Shown: one piece after another, positions 8,935-17,282 of the stretch | Layout of the letters: the number at the start of each line of letters is the position of its first letter | Numbering within the stretch: the stretch's first letter is position 1 | Assembly (NCBI GenBank): GCA_020434585.1 | Contig: JAGRAN010000017.1 | Span: 1 to 34,811 of the forward strand | From: Bdellovibrionales bacterium | Lineage (GTDB): Bacteria > Bdellovibrionota_C > UBA2361 > SZUA-149 > JAGRAN01 | Direction of reading: 5' to 3' | DNA length: 34,811 nucleotides | Made by a program: the position numbers and the translations under genes | Notes under the pieces: generated by a model | What the model was told of the DNA's origin: nothing | What the model saw: the letters and a program-made list of their open reading frames with translations, nothing else | The model's database searches: none

Positions 8935-10565
8935 TCTTGCGACTGCTCCAAGGTGTGTGACATGTCGATCGACATCACATCTTCTTGTTTGACATTGATA
9001 ATTTCTGATTTCAGGTAGAGCGTCTCAATATAGCGCACGACTACCGACTGCACCTTTTGCGAACCGTCAAACGCAGGTCCGCGGGGCGAAGAGTAAATAT
9101 GATACGGTGGGCGAAGAAAACTTAGGTTTTGCCACCACTGCGGTTCACTTCCGCCTTCGTAAATGAAGTTTGTCATGTAGCGATTTACGAATTCGCCAAG
9201 CGCGGCCTTTCGATTTTCGTCGATGGGGCGGGCCGTACGACCAGCTTTCATTGTTTCTACTGCGGCGGCGCTATCCAAAGTTTCCAGTTGTTTTACAAAA
9301 TCGTAACTTCTTACTCCGCCGTATGTACCAACCAGTGGGTTGCCTCCTAAGTAGTAAAACTTGCTCTGCTGAAAGAAGATATCGTAAGGGGCAAAGAAAG
9401 TGTTGGGTATCTCAAATTCTTTGCCGTCAGGGCTGACTGCGTAAAACTTGTAATAATTGGAGAGAGGACTGTCGAACCAGCCGAGGCGAACAGGGTTGAA
9501 ATAATGTGGAGAAAAATAAACTACAGCACCGAACGCAACAAAATGCAGCGGTGAGAACAGCTTGTCCTCCCGAGTGGCTATCTCTACAGTGATCATTAAA
9601 ATAATATTGATCAGCGCCCACTTCCAAAAAATTACACCGCTAAAAACTGCAATTCCTGTATGAAGGGCGATGTGCAGCAGGCCTCCAACAACAAAAAGGC
9701 GTCGACTAGTCCACCATGCGATTGAGCCGATTTCGATTAACAGGGTGCCAAGCGTCAGAACGAAATTCCAGTCAGACACTCGAGACAACAGTGAGAGCAC
9801 TGTTTGCTCATCCATCCACGAAAACCAGCCATTGGCGTAGGCGGCGGCAGCGAGATTTGCAAGTTGGTTTTCGTAGAGCCATTCGTGTTGATTCGGGCTT
9901 AGCTCGGCTTTGAGTAGGCCGGGATAGTAATAGTTTGCAGCGGTCATTGCAGAGAGAAGAAACAGCAAGGTTCTGCTTCTAACAGGCGTGAATATTTTAA
10001 CCAACAGGCAAGTGTTTGTCAGGATCAACAACTGAAACAGCAGGCGTTTGTCAGCTGTTTCGGCAACACCGAGCGGATAGTCTGCTTGGTGGACCATCAG
10101 CAATGTCCATAAGATAAGCGTCGGTAGAAACACAGGGTGCACGAAGACCAGGACGGCCATACCAAGCAAAGCGAGTCGGTCCACTGAATGAGCGAAATTG
10201 TAGTAGTAGTTGTAGTCGGCCAAGGCAAAAGACCATGCGGCAAGCAGGGCTAGCAGGCCGACGGCTAGGCGAGCCGCGCCGAAGGAATCAAATTCAGACC
10301 AGTTGAGCCTGCGGCGAAACAGCAGCAGTGGAGCAAGCATTGCGAGCAGGCAGATGGGAAATTCGGGATCAGAGAATGCAGACAGAGACACGATATCAGT
10401 CAAGTAAATATGTTCTCTTACGCTTGCCCCAGACGCATACACCGCGTGGATGACGGGATAGAGCGCAAGGGCGGCAGGAATTTGAATCCACTCCGATTGG
10501 AACAGCCAAACAAAGGACTTTTTGTAGCTCTCCGCAACAGCGCTAGTTTTTGACTGCTGATCCAT
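8931..10565 (-). CDS. Large polytopic membrane protein, possibly HTTM-like
   Basis: I take the start at an internal ATG (giving 544 residues beginning MDQQSK). The frame stays open upstream, but that part lies wholly inside the methyltransferase gene. The chosen start has GGAA about 10 nt upstream and overlaps the methyltransferase by 23 nt. The first 380 residues contain roughly ten hydrophobic segments. The last 170 residues look soluble and extracytoplasmic, with many Tyr, Phe and Trp. The layout recalls HTTM/vitamin K gamma-carboxylase-like proteins, such as the one at 23671-24570, but I see no diagnostic motif. It is the last gene of a three-gene minus-strand unit behind two methyltransferases. 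Confidence 0.55.
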   Translation of the reverse strand: MDQQSKTSAVAESYKKSFVWLFQSEWIQIPAALALYPVIHAVYASGASVREHIYLTDIVSLSAFSDPEFPICLLAMLAPLLLFRRRLNWSEFDSFGAARLAVGLLALLAAWSFALADYNYYYNFAHSVDRLALLGMAVLVFVHPVFLPTLILWTLLMVHQADYPLGVAETADKRLLFQLLILTNTCLLVKIFTPVRSRTLLFLLSAMTAANYYYPGLLKAELSPNQHEWLYENQLANLAAAAYANGWFSWMDEQTVLSLLSRVSDWNFVLTLGTLLIEIGSIAWWTSRRLFVVGGLLHIALHTGIAVFSGVIFWKWALINIILMITVEIATREDKLFSPLHFVAFGAVVYFSPHYFNPVRLGWFDSPLSNYYKFYAVSPDGKEFEIPNTFFAPYDIFFQQSKFYYLGGNPLVGTYGGVRSYDFVKQLETLDSAAAVETMKAGRTARPIDENRKAALGEFVNRYMTNFIYEGGSEPQWWQNLSFLRPPYHIYSSPRGPAFDGSQKVQSVVVRYIETLYLKSEIINVKQEDVMSIDMSHTLEQSQD

Positions 10566-11265
10566 CTTTGTGAATTTCCGTGATAAGCGAGAGTCCAAAC
10601 GGAATCCACTTGCCCTCAAGGCAGCGCTGCGCTGGAACAATCCAGGAATCAAAGAACGAAATTTCTCCTGGAGTTTCAGCGGACGGTTCCTTGCGCAAGA
10701 TTCCGTAAACAGCAAAGTATCCCAGTGCGCCAACTGAATTAAAATAATACATCTGATGAGTAAAAGTCGATTCCGTCGGCAACTCAGCGAGTAGTGTGCG
10801 CATCATCGCCTTGTTGTAGCGTCGGTAGTGTCCGGCTGCGTGGTCAAACTTGGTGTAGAGCGATTGGTGGGCAGGAACTAAAAGGAAGAGCGCACCCCCC
10901 GGGTTCAGTAGGTCGATCATATGAGACAAGGCTGTGCGATGGTCTTCGATGTGCTCCAAGACATTCATACAGACAATGAAATCATAGCCGCCCGATACTT
11001 CACAGATATCAATGCATTCAAAGCTTACTCGTGAATCTTCAATGCTGGCGCGGCAGGAGTCTACCGCAGCCTGAGAAATGTCGATGCTGTACAGCGATCT
11101 AAGCGCCTTGTTCGCTAAGAGCATTTTAGTGAAATTGCCAACTCCGCAACCGACTTCAAGGACTGCGTCTTTAACTAGCCAGGCGAATTTATCGTAAGTC
11201 CAGCGGTTGTAATTTACAGCCGCAGCCATTTGAGTAGACGAAACAAAAAGATCATCTGAACTCAT
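10543..11265 (-). CDS. Class I SAM-dependent methyltransferase
   Basis: This 240-residue protein has the SAM-binding motif I, VLEVGCGVGNF (35-45), an acidic end of strand 2 (SIDIS), and motif IV-like CMNVLEHIED. The C-terminal third has hydrophobic stretches and aromatic residues, as in methyltransferases acting on lipid- or glycan-linked substrates. The ATG overlaps the stop of the upstream methyltransferase in the arrangement ATGA, so the two are translationally coupled. The substrate is unknown; the setting suggests a glycan or lipid-linked sugar. Confidence 0.85.
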   Translation of the reverse strand: MSSDDLFVSSTQMAAAVNYNRWTYDKFAWLVKDAVLEVGCGVGNFTKMLLANKALRSLYSIDISQAAVDSCRASIEDSRVSFECIDICEVSGGYDFIVCMNVLEHIEDHRTALSHMIDLLNPGGALFLLVPAHQSLYTKFDHAAGHYRRYNKAMMRTLLAELPTESTFTHQMYYFNSVGALGYFAVYGILRKEPSAETPGEISFFDSWIVPAQRCLEGKWIPFGLSLITEIHKDGSAVKN

Positions 11266-11999
11266 CGGACCGCCGATTTATCTTTTTGTAAAACTGCGAA
11301 AAGCTGTTCGCCTCCGAAGTTGGCATTAAAGTAAAACAGCACGAAGACGAAGCTCCCGACAAGCTTTTGCCAAGAGGAATACTGAGTCTCAGCGAACGCG
11401 GCGTTCATAGCTTCTGGCCGGAGATTAATTGCCCACTTGTACAAGTTGAAGAAAGGGAAGCCCCAGCGATACTGCTTTCTGATTTTCAAGTCTGCGCAGC
11501 AAAATGGCGAAGCGTTTCGAAAATGCTGGACATGTCCCATCATTTTATCGATCGGCCTGACAGGTCCGCTGGGTACACTCAAAATCAAAATACCTCCGGG
11601 CCGCAGCATGGCGGAAATATTGTTCATGGCCAGATGAAGATTCGGCACATGCTCGAGGACTTCCATGCAAGTTATGATGTCATATTGCGGCAAGACTTCG
11701 TGCTCGACGCAGAGATCGAGTGTTGAGAACTCCATGTCGGGAAAATGGTCAGCATTCTGCTGGATAACATTGTCAGAAATGTCGCTGCCGTGAAGTTTTA
11801 GGGCAGGAAAGACCTGCCTGACCTGGTTGAGAAACAGTCCGTTGCCACAGCCGATGTCGTGCATGGCTCCGCTAGGAGGAGAATAAGCACGCATAAGCCT
11901 CAACGCAATTCTGCGCCGATGCCTGGGTGCAGGAGAGTATCGGATCATATCTCCCCATTTGTCCCAGCTCTTGTTGTAGTCGTGCTCAGTAATATCCAT
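11262..11999 (-). CDS. Class I SAM-dependent methyltransferase
   Basis: This 245-residue protein has motif I HDIGCGNGLF (47-56), the strand-2 acid in HGSDIS, and CMEVLEHVPN, as in the Methyltransf_11/UbiE-like group. A C-terminal hydrophobic stretch (about 217-230) may touch the membrane. It is the first gene of a three-gene minus-strand unit and is divergent from the GT39-like gene across a 122-bp gap that must hold both promoters. It resembles the next gene in fold but not closely in sequence, so this is not a recent duplication. Confidence 0.85.
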   Translation of the reverse strand: MDITEHDYNKSWDKWGDMIRYSPAPRHRRRIALRLMRAYSPPSGAMHDIGCGNGLFLNQVRQVFPALKLHGSDISDNVIQQNADHFPDMEFSTLDLCVEHEVLPQYDIITCMEVLEHVPNLHLAMNNISAMLRPGGILILSVPSGPVRPIDKMMGHVQHFRNASPFCCADLKIRKQYRWGFPFFNLYKWAINLRPEAMNAAFAETQYSSWQKLVGSFVFVLFYFNANFGGEQLFAVLQKDKSAVR

Positions 12000-12121
12000 T
12001 GTTGCGGTGCAGGAAATTTAAAAGTACTGATAAGGCTCGATGAGCGCATTGTAGCGGGAGCACGGGCAGACTGACAAACCGTTGTTTTTCCTAGGCCCCG
12101 ATAGACGATAGAATCTAATCG

Positions 12122-13963
12122 ATGACACTGCGAAGAAGAAATTTGCGCGCCCTTGGCGTCATTCTGGCTGCGGCGCTTGTCGTGCGGCTACTCTACTTCT
12201 GGACGATTAAGGACTACCGCATCGATAGGATTCCGCAGGCATTCACTGCATCCGACATGAACGCAAATTTGAACTGGGCCCAGGAGATAGCAGCTGGGGA
12301 CTGGCTCGGAGTTCACCCCTACCACCCCTACAACGATTGGATGCAGAAAATTGCCCCTAAAGAGAAGTGGTACGAGTGGTGGGGTGGCGAGCAGGTGTTC
12401 CAGCAGGCACCACTGTACCCGTATTTTCTGGCTTCGATCTTTTCACTGCTGGGTCCACAAGTCGACTTCGCGATCTTTCTCCAGCTGCTGCTGGGGGTAG
12501 CTCAGTGTGGTTTGATTTATGGAATTGCCCGACGCTTGTTCGGATCTAAAGTAGCAGCAGCAAGCGGCCTGATTGCTGCGGTATATGCACCGTTTATCTT
12601 CTTTCAGGGAGTTCTCTTAAGAGACAGCCTGCTGACAACACTCGAGCTTGCTGCCTTCTACGGCTTTGTCAGAGTGCGTAGAACTCGGCGAAGCACCGAT
12701 GCCATTTTTACCGGGCTCTCAGTCGGTCTGGCTGTCTTGTGCAAACCTACGGCGGCGCTGCTCGCGCTCGGATTTGCAATATGGATGTTTTTGGAGAAGC
12801 GCGAGCGTCTGGAATTCCGGTCTGCGCTGGGGATTACGATTCTTGGCGCTACCTGCTTCGTAATACTTCCGCTCGTTTCGAGAAATCTTTCGTTGGGACT
12901 CGGACCGTTGAGCATTTCAAACCGCGCGGCCGAGGCGATGATAATTGCGAACGCAAAAGGCGGACACACGATGGTGCTAAAAGTCCCTGATTCGCTCGGT
13001 GCAATCATGGAAAAGACTGGCGGCCGACCGCTTGCTGTAGCATCTGAGACGCTTAAAACGTGGGACGGTGACTGGGGCAATTTCATTTTGTTTCAGCTCG
13101 GCAAAATTAAGGCGCTCTTTGCGTCGCAGGAGGTCGATAACAACGCAAATTTCTATTTCGGACTCGATGTTTCTCCAGTGCTTGCCGCCTGTATTCCGTT
13201 TTCGTTTATTTTTCCGTTCGCGATAATTGGCTTCTTTGCAAGGCGCGGGACCGGCGCGGCGCATGCAATTCTTTTGTACTTTGTCTTACTTCTGCTACCC
13301 GGGCTGCTGCTTTCGACGCCGCTGGCAAGGTATCGCTTGAGTTTTGTGGGCCTTTGCATCATTGCGGCGGTGCTTGGTGTGAAAGAGTTTTACCTCGCGC
13401 TCCGTCAGCATGAATTTGGCAGGGTGACACTTATGGTTGCTGCTCTAGCAGGACTTATTGTGCTGCATCAAACATATTTATCACCTGATTCGGACCCACT
13501 GGTCAAAGCGCAGCTAGTGCGCCCACAGGAATATTTATTCGTTAGCGCCGCTTTCGAGGAAGAACAGGATTTCGCCCGTGCAATTGAAATGATGCATCTA
13601 ATTGAGCGGCGGGCGCACGAGCGTCCCGACTTTGAGAAGCTGCGCAGATTTGTTCGCAAGAAGCGAGGGGAGCTTTCGCTGGCCTGGGCGCTTAAGTCGG
13701 CAACCGAAGAACAAGGCGCGATTGTTCGGGTAAAGCTCGCCGATGCGGAACAAGATCTGCTGCTGGCTGAAGAAACGGGCAGTGCTCTGTATCAGGTTGG
13801 AGCAATGTTTATCGCATTAGGAGAGAAGGACCGCGGCAAAGAGCTTATCGATGCTCATCTTGCTGCGCACCCGGACTCTCCCCATCGGGAACAAGCAGCG
13901 CAGATCCTTGAGAAGTACTTTCCGAATGAGGGGTCTGAGAGCGCAGCCGAAGCTTCGCAATAA
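12122..13963 (+). CDS. GT39/ArnT-like membrane glycosyltransferase with helical C-terminus
   Basis: This 613-residue protein has the PMT_2/ArnT layout. A first membrane segment is followed by a periplasmic loop with an acidic residue in TASDMNAN (Asp45, probable catalytic base). APLYPYFLA follows at about 99-107, then some ten more hydrophobic segments up to about residue 450. The remaining 160 residues are soluble and helical, TPR-like, ending HLAAHPDSPH. Such enzymes use a polyprenyl-phosphate sugar to glycosylate a lipid or protein on the outer face of the inner membrane. The nearby DPM-like GT2 could make that donor. The 3' end overlaps the convergent TMTC-like gene by 119 bp. Confidence 0.75.
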   Translation: MTLRRRNLRALGVILAAALVVRLLYFWTIKDYRIDRIPQAFTASDMNANLNWAQEIAAGDWLGVHPYHPYNDWMQKIAPKEKWYEWWGGEQVFQQAPLYPYFLASIFSLLGPQVDFAIFLQLLLGVAQCGLIYGIARRLFGSKVAAASGLIAAVYAPFIFFQGVLLRDSLLTTLELAAFYGFVRVRRTRRSTDAIFTGLSVGLAVLCKPTAALLALGFAIWMFLEKRERLEFRSALGITILGATCFVILPLVSRNLSLGLGPLSISNRAAEAMIIANAKGGHTMVLKVPDSLGAIMEKTGGRPLAVASETLKTWDGDWGNFILFQLGKIKALFASQEVDNNANFYFGLDVSPVLAACIPFSFIFPFAIIGFFARRGTGAAHAILLYFVLLLLPGLLLSTPLARYRLSFVGLCIIAAVLGVKEFYLALRQHEFGRVTLMVAALAGLIVLHQTYLSPDSDPLVKAQLVRPQEYLFVSAAFEEEQDFARAIEMMHLIERRAHERPDFEKLRRFVRKKRGELSLAWALKSATEEQGAIVRVKLADAEQDLLLAEETGSALYQVGAMFIALGEKDRGKELIDAHLAAHPDSPHREQAAQILEKYFPNEGSESAAEASQ

Positions 13964-15617
13964 ATACTTTGCGCCACAACTGGTAGGCCTTGTCGTTGGG
14001 TTTATTTTGATACAGCCAGTTATTGTAGGAAGCAGCGACATCCATGTCGTCCTTTGCAACCGCAATCGCATACAGTCCTAATTTGGCGCGGAAGTTTTCG
14101 GGATCGATTCTCGTGACTTCGTCGAACAAGGGTTTCGCTTCATTGAAGTTCTGCTGCTTAATCAACCTCCAACCAAGTGCATTTCGCGATGCAGTATGCT
14201 GCGGCTGGATTTCCTGTGCACGATAAAACCACTCTTGTGCGCTGTCCTGCTGCTGCATTGCTTCGTAGCAAAGTCCGATGCGAAACGCTGCGTCCCCGTA
14301 ATTTGGGTAAATTGCCAAAGCCTTCTTGAGCTGGGAAATTGCTTCAGGAAATTTTCCATTGTTCATCAGCACGATTGCATAGTTCTGCTGAGCTTTAGCG
14401 CTGGCGGGCGAGAGTACGATTCCTTGAGTATGCAGCGTAGTGTTGCTGCGCCAATAACTGGACTGCACAAGGGTCTTCCCAGAAAGAATTGCAGTGACCA
14501 AACAAGTTAAGGTGAGCTGTAAGGTTCGATTCGACAAGCTCGCTGCCGAAATTCCAGCTAGCGCGCACACTGCCAGCGACGGAGTAAACGCGAGCCTTTC
14601 GGCGAAAACGGTACCAATTGGAAAGAATAGATTCGACTGAATCGCGATTGAAATAAAAAACCATGCAGGCCAAAACCAAATTGGATTTTTTTTGAACAGT
14701 CCGTACGCACCCAGTAAAGCCATGGTCGCAAGTAGGGTCAAGTACATTATCACATTCGGATCAAGAAAGTTAGAGATTGGGACAGTTTTCGCAAAGGAAT
14801 AGTCGTGAGTAAGCGATGCGGGGAAAATCATTAGATAGATATAGTGTCCTAGCAAAATAAGCGCATTCTCAATGCGCGCTGAAGCGGGCAGGCTCGCCAG
14901 CGGATTGACTACAAAAAACACTTCCGTGCCAGGAACGATAATTGAGCCAAGAGCGTTTATTCGAAGAATTAAATATACAATTAGTGCCGCTGTCGCTGCT
15001 GCTACGGGCAATTTAATTGTTTGCCTTTGCTTAACAACGGTCAGGGCGCAGAGCAAAAGCGGGACGAAAGCCAGCGCCGACTCTTTTGAAAGAAGGCTGA
15101 GCAACATTGCTGCGAATGATACTATCGCATCAAACAAACTAGCTCGCATGGCCGCACGCATCGCAAAATGCAACGCTGAGAGTCCGAATAGAAAAGCCAG
15201 CAATTCAGTGCGGTGCGAAACGTTCGCAACGGCTTCTACATGAATCGGATGCACTGCAAACAGAAGAGCCGAAATGAAGGCTGTCCTAAGGCTTAGGAGA
15301 TCAGCGAGCAGCAGAAACGCAAAGACAACACAAAGTGCATAGATCGCCGCATTTGTAAGGTGATACGGAATCGGGTTGGCACCGAAAGCGGCGTAGGTCA
15401 AAGCTAGTGAAGAACTGAGGAGTGGTCGATACAAATTGCCAGGCCACGTTGGTTCGGAAAAAGCCTCAATCGAGTAGGACGCGAGTTTTACTTCGTCGTT
15501 GCCGAGTAAGTGATAATTGTCATCAAGAGAGAAATCGTAACTTGTCGTATTCGCATAGAGCGCTAGTGCGATTATCAGCAGGGCGGTGGCTGGTTTGAAA
15601 AGTTTCGTGCGGTTCAT
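13845..15617 (-). CDS. TMTC-like polytopic membrane protein with TPR domain
   Basis: This 590-residue protein starts with a membrane segment and a short loop holding SLDDNYHL (Asp32, Asp33). About ten hydrophobic segments reach residue 385, then at least three TPR units, with signatures NNGKFPEAISQLKKAL, YRAQEIQPQH and FDEVTRIDPEN. The order resembles TMTC proteins and bacterial GT-C enzymes with C-terminal TPRs, which transfer sugars such as mannose to proteins. The double Asp in the first loop is where GT-C enzymes place their catalytic acid. The last 40 residues are low-complexity (SQTPHSESTSQGS) and are encoded opposite the end of the GT39-like gene. No gene follows on its strand. Confidence 0.75.
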   Translation of the reverse strand: MNRTKLFKPATALLIIALALYANTTSYDFSLDDNYHLLGNDEVKLASYSIEAFSEPTWPGNLYRPLLSSSLALTYAAFGANPIPYHLTNAAIYALCVVFAFLLLADLLSLRTAFISALLFAVHPIHVEAVANVSHRTELLAFLFGLSALHFAMRAAMRASLFDAIVSFAAMLLSLLSKESALAFVPLLLCALTVVKQRQTIKLPVAAATAALIVYLILRINALGSIIVPGTEVFFVVNPLASLPASARIENALILLGHYIYLMIFPASLTHDYSFAKTVPISNFLDPNVIMYLTLLATMALLGAYGLFKKNPIWFWPAWFFISIAIQSNLFFPIGTVFAERLAFTPSLAVCALAGISAASLSNRTLQLTLTCLVTAILSGKTLVQSSYWRSNTTLHTQGIVLSPASAKAQQNYAIVLMNNGKFPEAISQLKKALAIYPNYGDAAFRIGLCYEAMQQQDSAQEWFYRAQEIQPQHTASRNALGWRLIKQQNFNEAKPLFDEVTRIDPENFRAKLGLYAIAVAKDDMDVAASYNNWLYQNKPNDKAYQLWRKVFIAKLRLRSQTPHSESTSQGSALLVPDGESPGAQQDEHR

Positions 15618-15885
15618 TGGTTATTAGGTTGCGTCATGCTGGCTAGACTCTTCAAGTAATATTAGCACTATCAATGACATGTCTAATCTTGAGTCCTCGC
15701 GTCGGTTTTGATATATCCTTTGAAGCAATGTGCCTTTACTACTCTGCGTTGTGAAAAGGGCTATGCTGTCTTTGTATGTTCGGGACTAAGGGCCTCGATT
15801 ATTGAGAGACAGTAATCCAGAGGGTGTTGCGCTCAGGTTTTTGCTGACTCTATTCCCTGCCTGCTCCTCCTTTAGTGTTTGGCGA

Positions 15886-15923
15886 GGAAGTTTCAAGCTG
15901 CCTCCGGGCTCCTTGAAACTTCC
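15886..15923 (+). other. Perfect 12-bp-stem hairpin
   Basis: GGAAGTTTCAAG and CTTGAAACTTCC pair perfectly around a 14-nt loop. There is no T-run, so it is not a classical terminator. It sits 53 nt before the start codon of the island gene and would be part of its leader. Confidence 0.55.
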
Positions 15924-15931
15924 ACGTCAGG

Positions 15932-15967
15932 CCAATCAATGAAAGCAACAAGTTCTAGATTGATTGG
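15932..15967 (+). promoter_or_regulatory. Stem overlapping the Shine-Dalgarno site of the island gene
   Basis: CCAATCAAT (15932-15940) pairs with ATTGATTGG (15959-15967). The final GG of the right arm is the start of the GGAGGT SD (15966-15971), four bases before the ATG. Folding would block part of the ribosome site, so this could be a translational switch. That is inference from sequence only. Confidence 0.4.
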
Positions 15968-15975
15968 AGGTCTCC

Positions 15976-16482
15976 ATGCGCAATGTCTGCTCGTTGGGGT
16001 TCGCTGCTTCTGCGGCGGCAATTCTGCAGTTTCAGTTCGTCCATGGCTACGGTTCCGCGGCCATGTGGGTGTTCGCGCTGGCGTGCTTCGCTTGTGCAGC
16101 ACTCAGCGCTCTGTTCGTCCTCGAGGTCAACGAAGTCAGGCGCGGTCCTGCTGCGGCGGTTCTCGGGAGCGTCGGTGAGTCGCTCAACCCGTTCGCCGTT
16201 CGCGTCGGGCGCTGGATCGGATTCGAGCAGGTGGGTTCGCGGATCGTGAGCTGTCTGCTCATGCGATCCAACCCTGTTCCTGCCGCAATCTTCGGTCTCT
16301 GCTGCTTCGGTCTGCTCGCGATGTTCATGGGAATCACTGGCAAACTGTCAGGCAATTCCCAGCTGTCGCCACTGACCGGGCTAGCGATCGTCGTTCTCTT
16401 CGTCTCGGCTCTCGCCTGTCTGTGCATGCGCTCAGAGCACGAGTGCATCTCGGATCGGCATCACGGGTGGTGCGGGGAGTAA
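15976..16482 (+). CDS. Small polytopic membrane protein of unknown function (island gene)
   Basis: This 168-residue protein has about four hydrophobic segments (about 5-24, 28-51, 103-123, 133-153). A loop of about 50 residues sits between the second and third, and the short C-terminal tail is rich in Cys and His (CMRSEHECISDRHHGWC), possibly metal-binding. I recognise no family. The ATG is set by a perfect GGAGGT 4 nt upstream; the frame also opens 4 codons earlier, without support. Phe and Ile codons are almost all TTC and ATC, unlike neighbouring genes, pointing to transfer. The gene stands alone and is followed by a strong hairpin. Confidence 0.6.
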   Translation: MRNVCSLGFAASAAAILQFQFVHGYGSAAMWVFALACFACAALSALFVLEVNEVRRGPAAAVLGSVGESLNPFAVRVGRWIGFEQVGSRIVSCLLMRSNPVPAAIFGLCCFGLLAMFMGITGKLSGNSQLSPLTGLAIVVLFVSALACLCMRSEHECISDRHHGWCGE

Positions 16483-16519
16483 GTAGTTCAAGGGCTTGAT
16501 GTGGAAGTCAGCCTCGGTA

Positions 16520-16555
16520 GCCCGGATCTGCGCCAATCTGTGCGCAGATCCGGGC
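16520..16555 (+). terminator. Perfect 14-bp GC-rich hairpin after the island gene
   Basis: GCCCGGATCTGCGC and GCGCAGATCCGGGC pair perfectly around an 8-nt loop, 37 nt past the stop. There is no T-run on either side, so it may terminate by another route, protect the 3' end, or separate the island gene from the convergent PQ-loop gene. Confidence 0.5.
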
Positions 16556-16571
16556 CCGACGGATAGTGGGG

Positions 16572-17264
16572 TTAGCTGTCTCTCAATACTTCACGCCGGG
16601 CTAGGGCGATCGGGCTGCGCTTTACCCATTCAAATTGCCACAAAATAATCACCTTAGTTGATATGCTGACGCTGCACATGATTATCATTGGCCATCCTGC
16701 GGACAGCCCCATCGCAACCGCAAAGGCAATCGTCGATACATCTTTAACCATTGTTAGGAAGTGCATCCACCAGGATACGGCACCGGTTTCCCCCGCTTTT
16801 CTGATTCGATTGATTTGATGCGCGTAGCCCTGCGCAAGCAGTACAGCAACGCAAACAATTAATGCCTGAGAAAGGCCTTTTCCCTGTATGGTGATCTCCG
16901 GACCCAGCGCGAGAAATACCAATGCGGCGAGCAGCGATAAGGCGAGCACTAAAAACGTTCCGATCGCAGCTGTAGTCCTTCTGTCCTTTGCGATTTCATA
17001 AACGATTTCCAGCGCAAGCACGCAGGCAATTAAGCGCGTCCATACCAAATAATGGTTAAAGCGCTCCAGACAAAAGCCATAAATGAAGAACGAGAAGAAT
17101 GCCAGGTACGAAACGCTGAACTGATTCAAGGAGAGCACGGCCGTCGCAGGCTGCTCCGGAACATTAATCTTACGACGCCAAATGAGGCGAATTTGAGTAA
17201 GGTAGCCAGCGATTGATAAAAAGAAGAAAATCGAACTGATTATGCCGGTAAGATGATAACCCAT
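16572..17264 (-). CDS. PQ-loop-type membrane protein
   Basis: This 230-residue protein has about seven hydrophobic segments arranged as two halves. Each half has a PQ-loop-like start: YLTQIRLIWRRK near residue 22 and YAHQINRIRKAGETGAVSWW near 147. The Gln is kept but the Pro is not. PQ-loop proteins (cystinosin, SWEET, MtN3 families) carry sugars or amino acids, or act as receptors. The gene begins 18 nt after the D-cysteine desulfhydrase-like gene on the same strand, so the pair is probably one operon and a small amino acid is the natural substrate guess. Its last codons carry the right inverted repeat of the neighbouring island. Confidence 0.6.
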   Translation of the reverse strand: MGYHLTGIISSIFFFLSIAGYLTQIRLIWRRKINVPEQPATAVLSLNQFSVSYLAFFSFFIYGFCLERFNHYLVWTRLIACVLALEIVYEIAKDRRTTAAIGTFLVLALSLLAALVFLALGPEITIQGKGLSQALIVCVAVLLAQGYAHQINRIRKAGETGAVSWWMHFLTMVKDVSTIAFAVAMGLSAGWPMIIMCSVSISTKVIILWQFEWVKRSPIALARREVLRDS

Positions 17265-17282
17265 TTAGAACCGCACTAATCT

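Larger units (their letters stand above)
15618..15975. other. 358-bp non-coding gap containing the left part of an island
   Basis: The first 180 bases form the upstream region of the TMTC-like gene and match the AT-rich local style. From about 15800 the text changes. It has the left inverted repeat of a putative element (15800-15812), a 12-bp-stem hairpin (15886-15923), and a second stem reaching into the SD of the next gene (15932-15967). I see no further gene here. Confidence 0.6.
15800..16588. mobile_element. Putative small inverted-repeat-bounded island with one cargo gene
   Basis: TATTGAGAGACAG (15800-15812) and its exact reverse complement (16576-16588) enclose a 789-bp block. Inside are one gene with C-ending codons and a strong SD, plus three hairpins, unlike the flanking genes. 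The right repeat lies in the last codons of the PQ-loop gene (encoding LRDS), so if the block moved in, it fixed that gene's present C-terminus. I see no target-site duplication and no transposase. A non-autonomous element is one reading; local transfer plus a chance or duplicated 13-mer is another. Confidence 0.35.

Noticed and set aside
10566-10733. 56-residue N-terminal extension of the large membrane protein
   Set aside because: It lies wholly within the methyltransferase gene in another frame and has no membrane or family features; the internal ATG is a better start.
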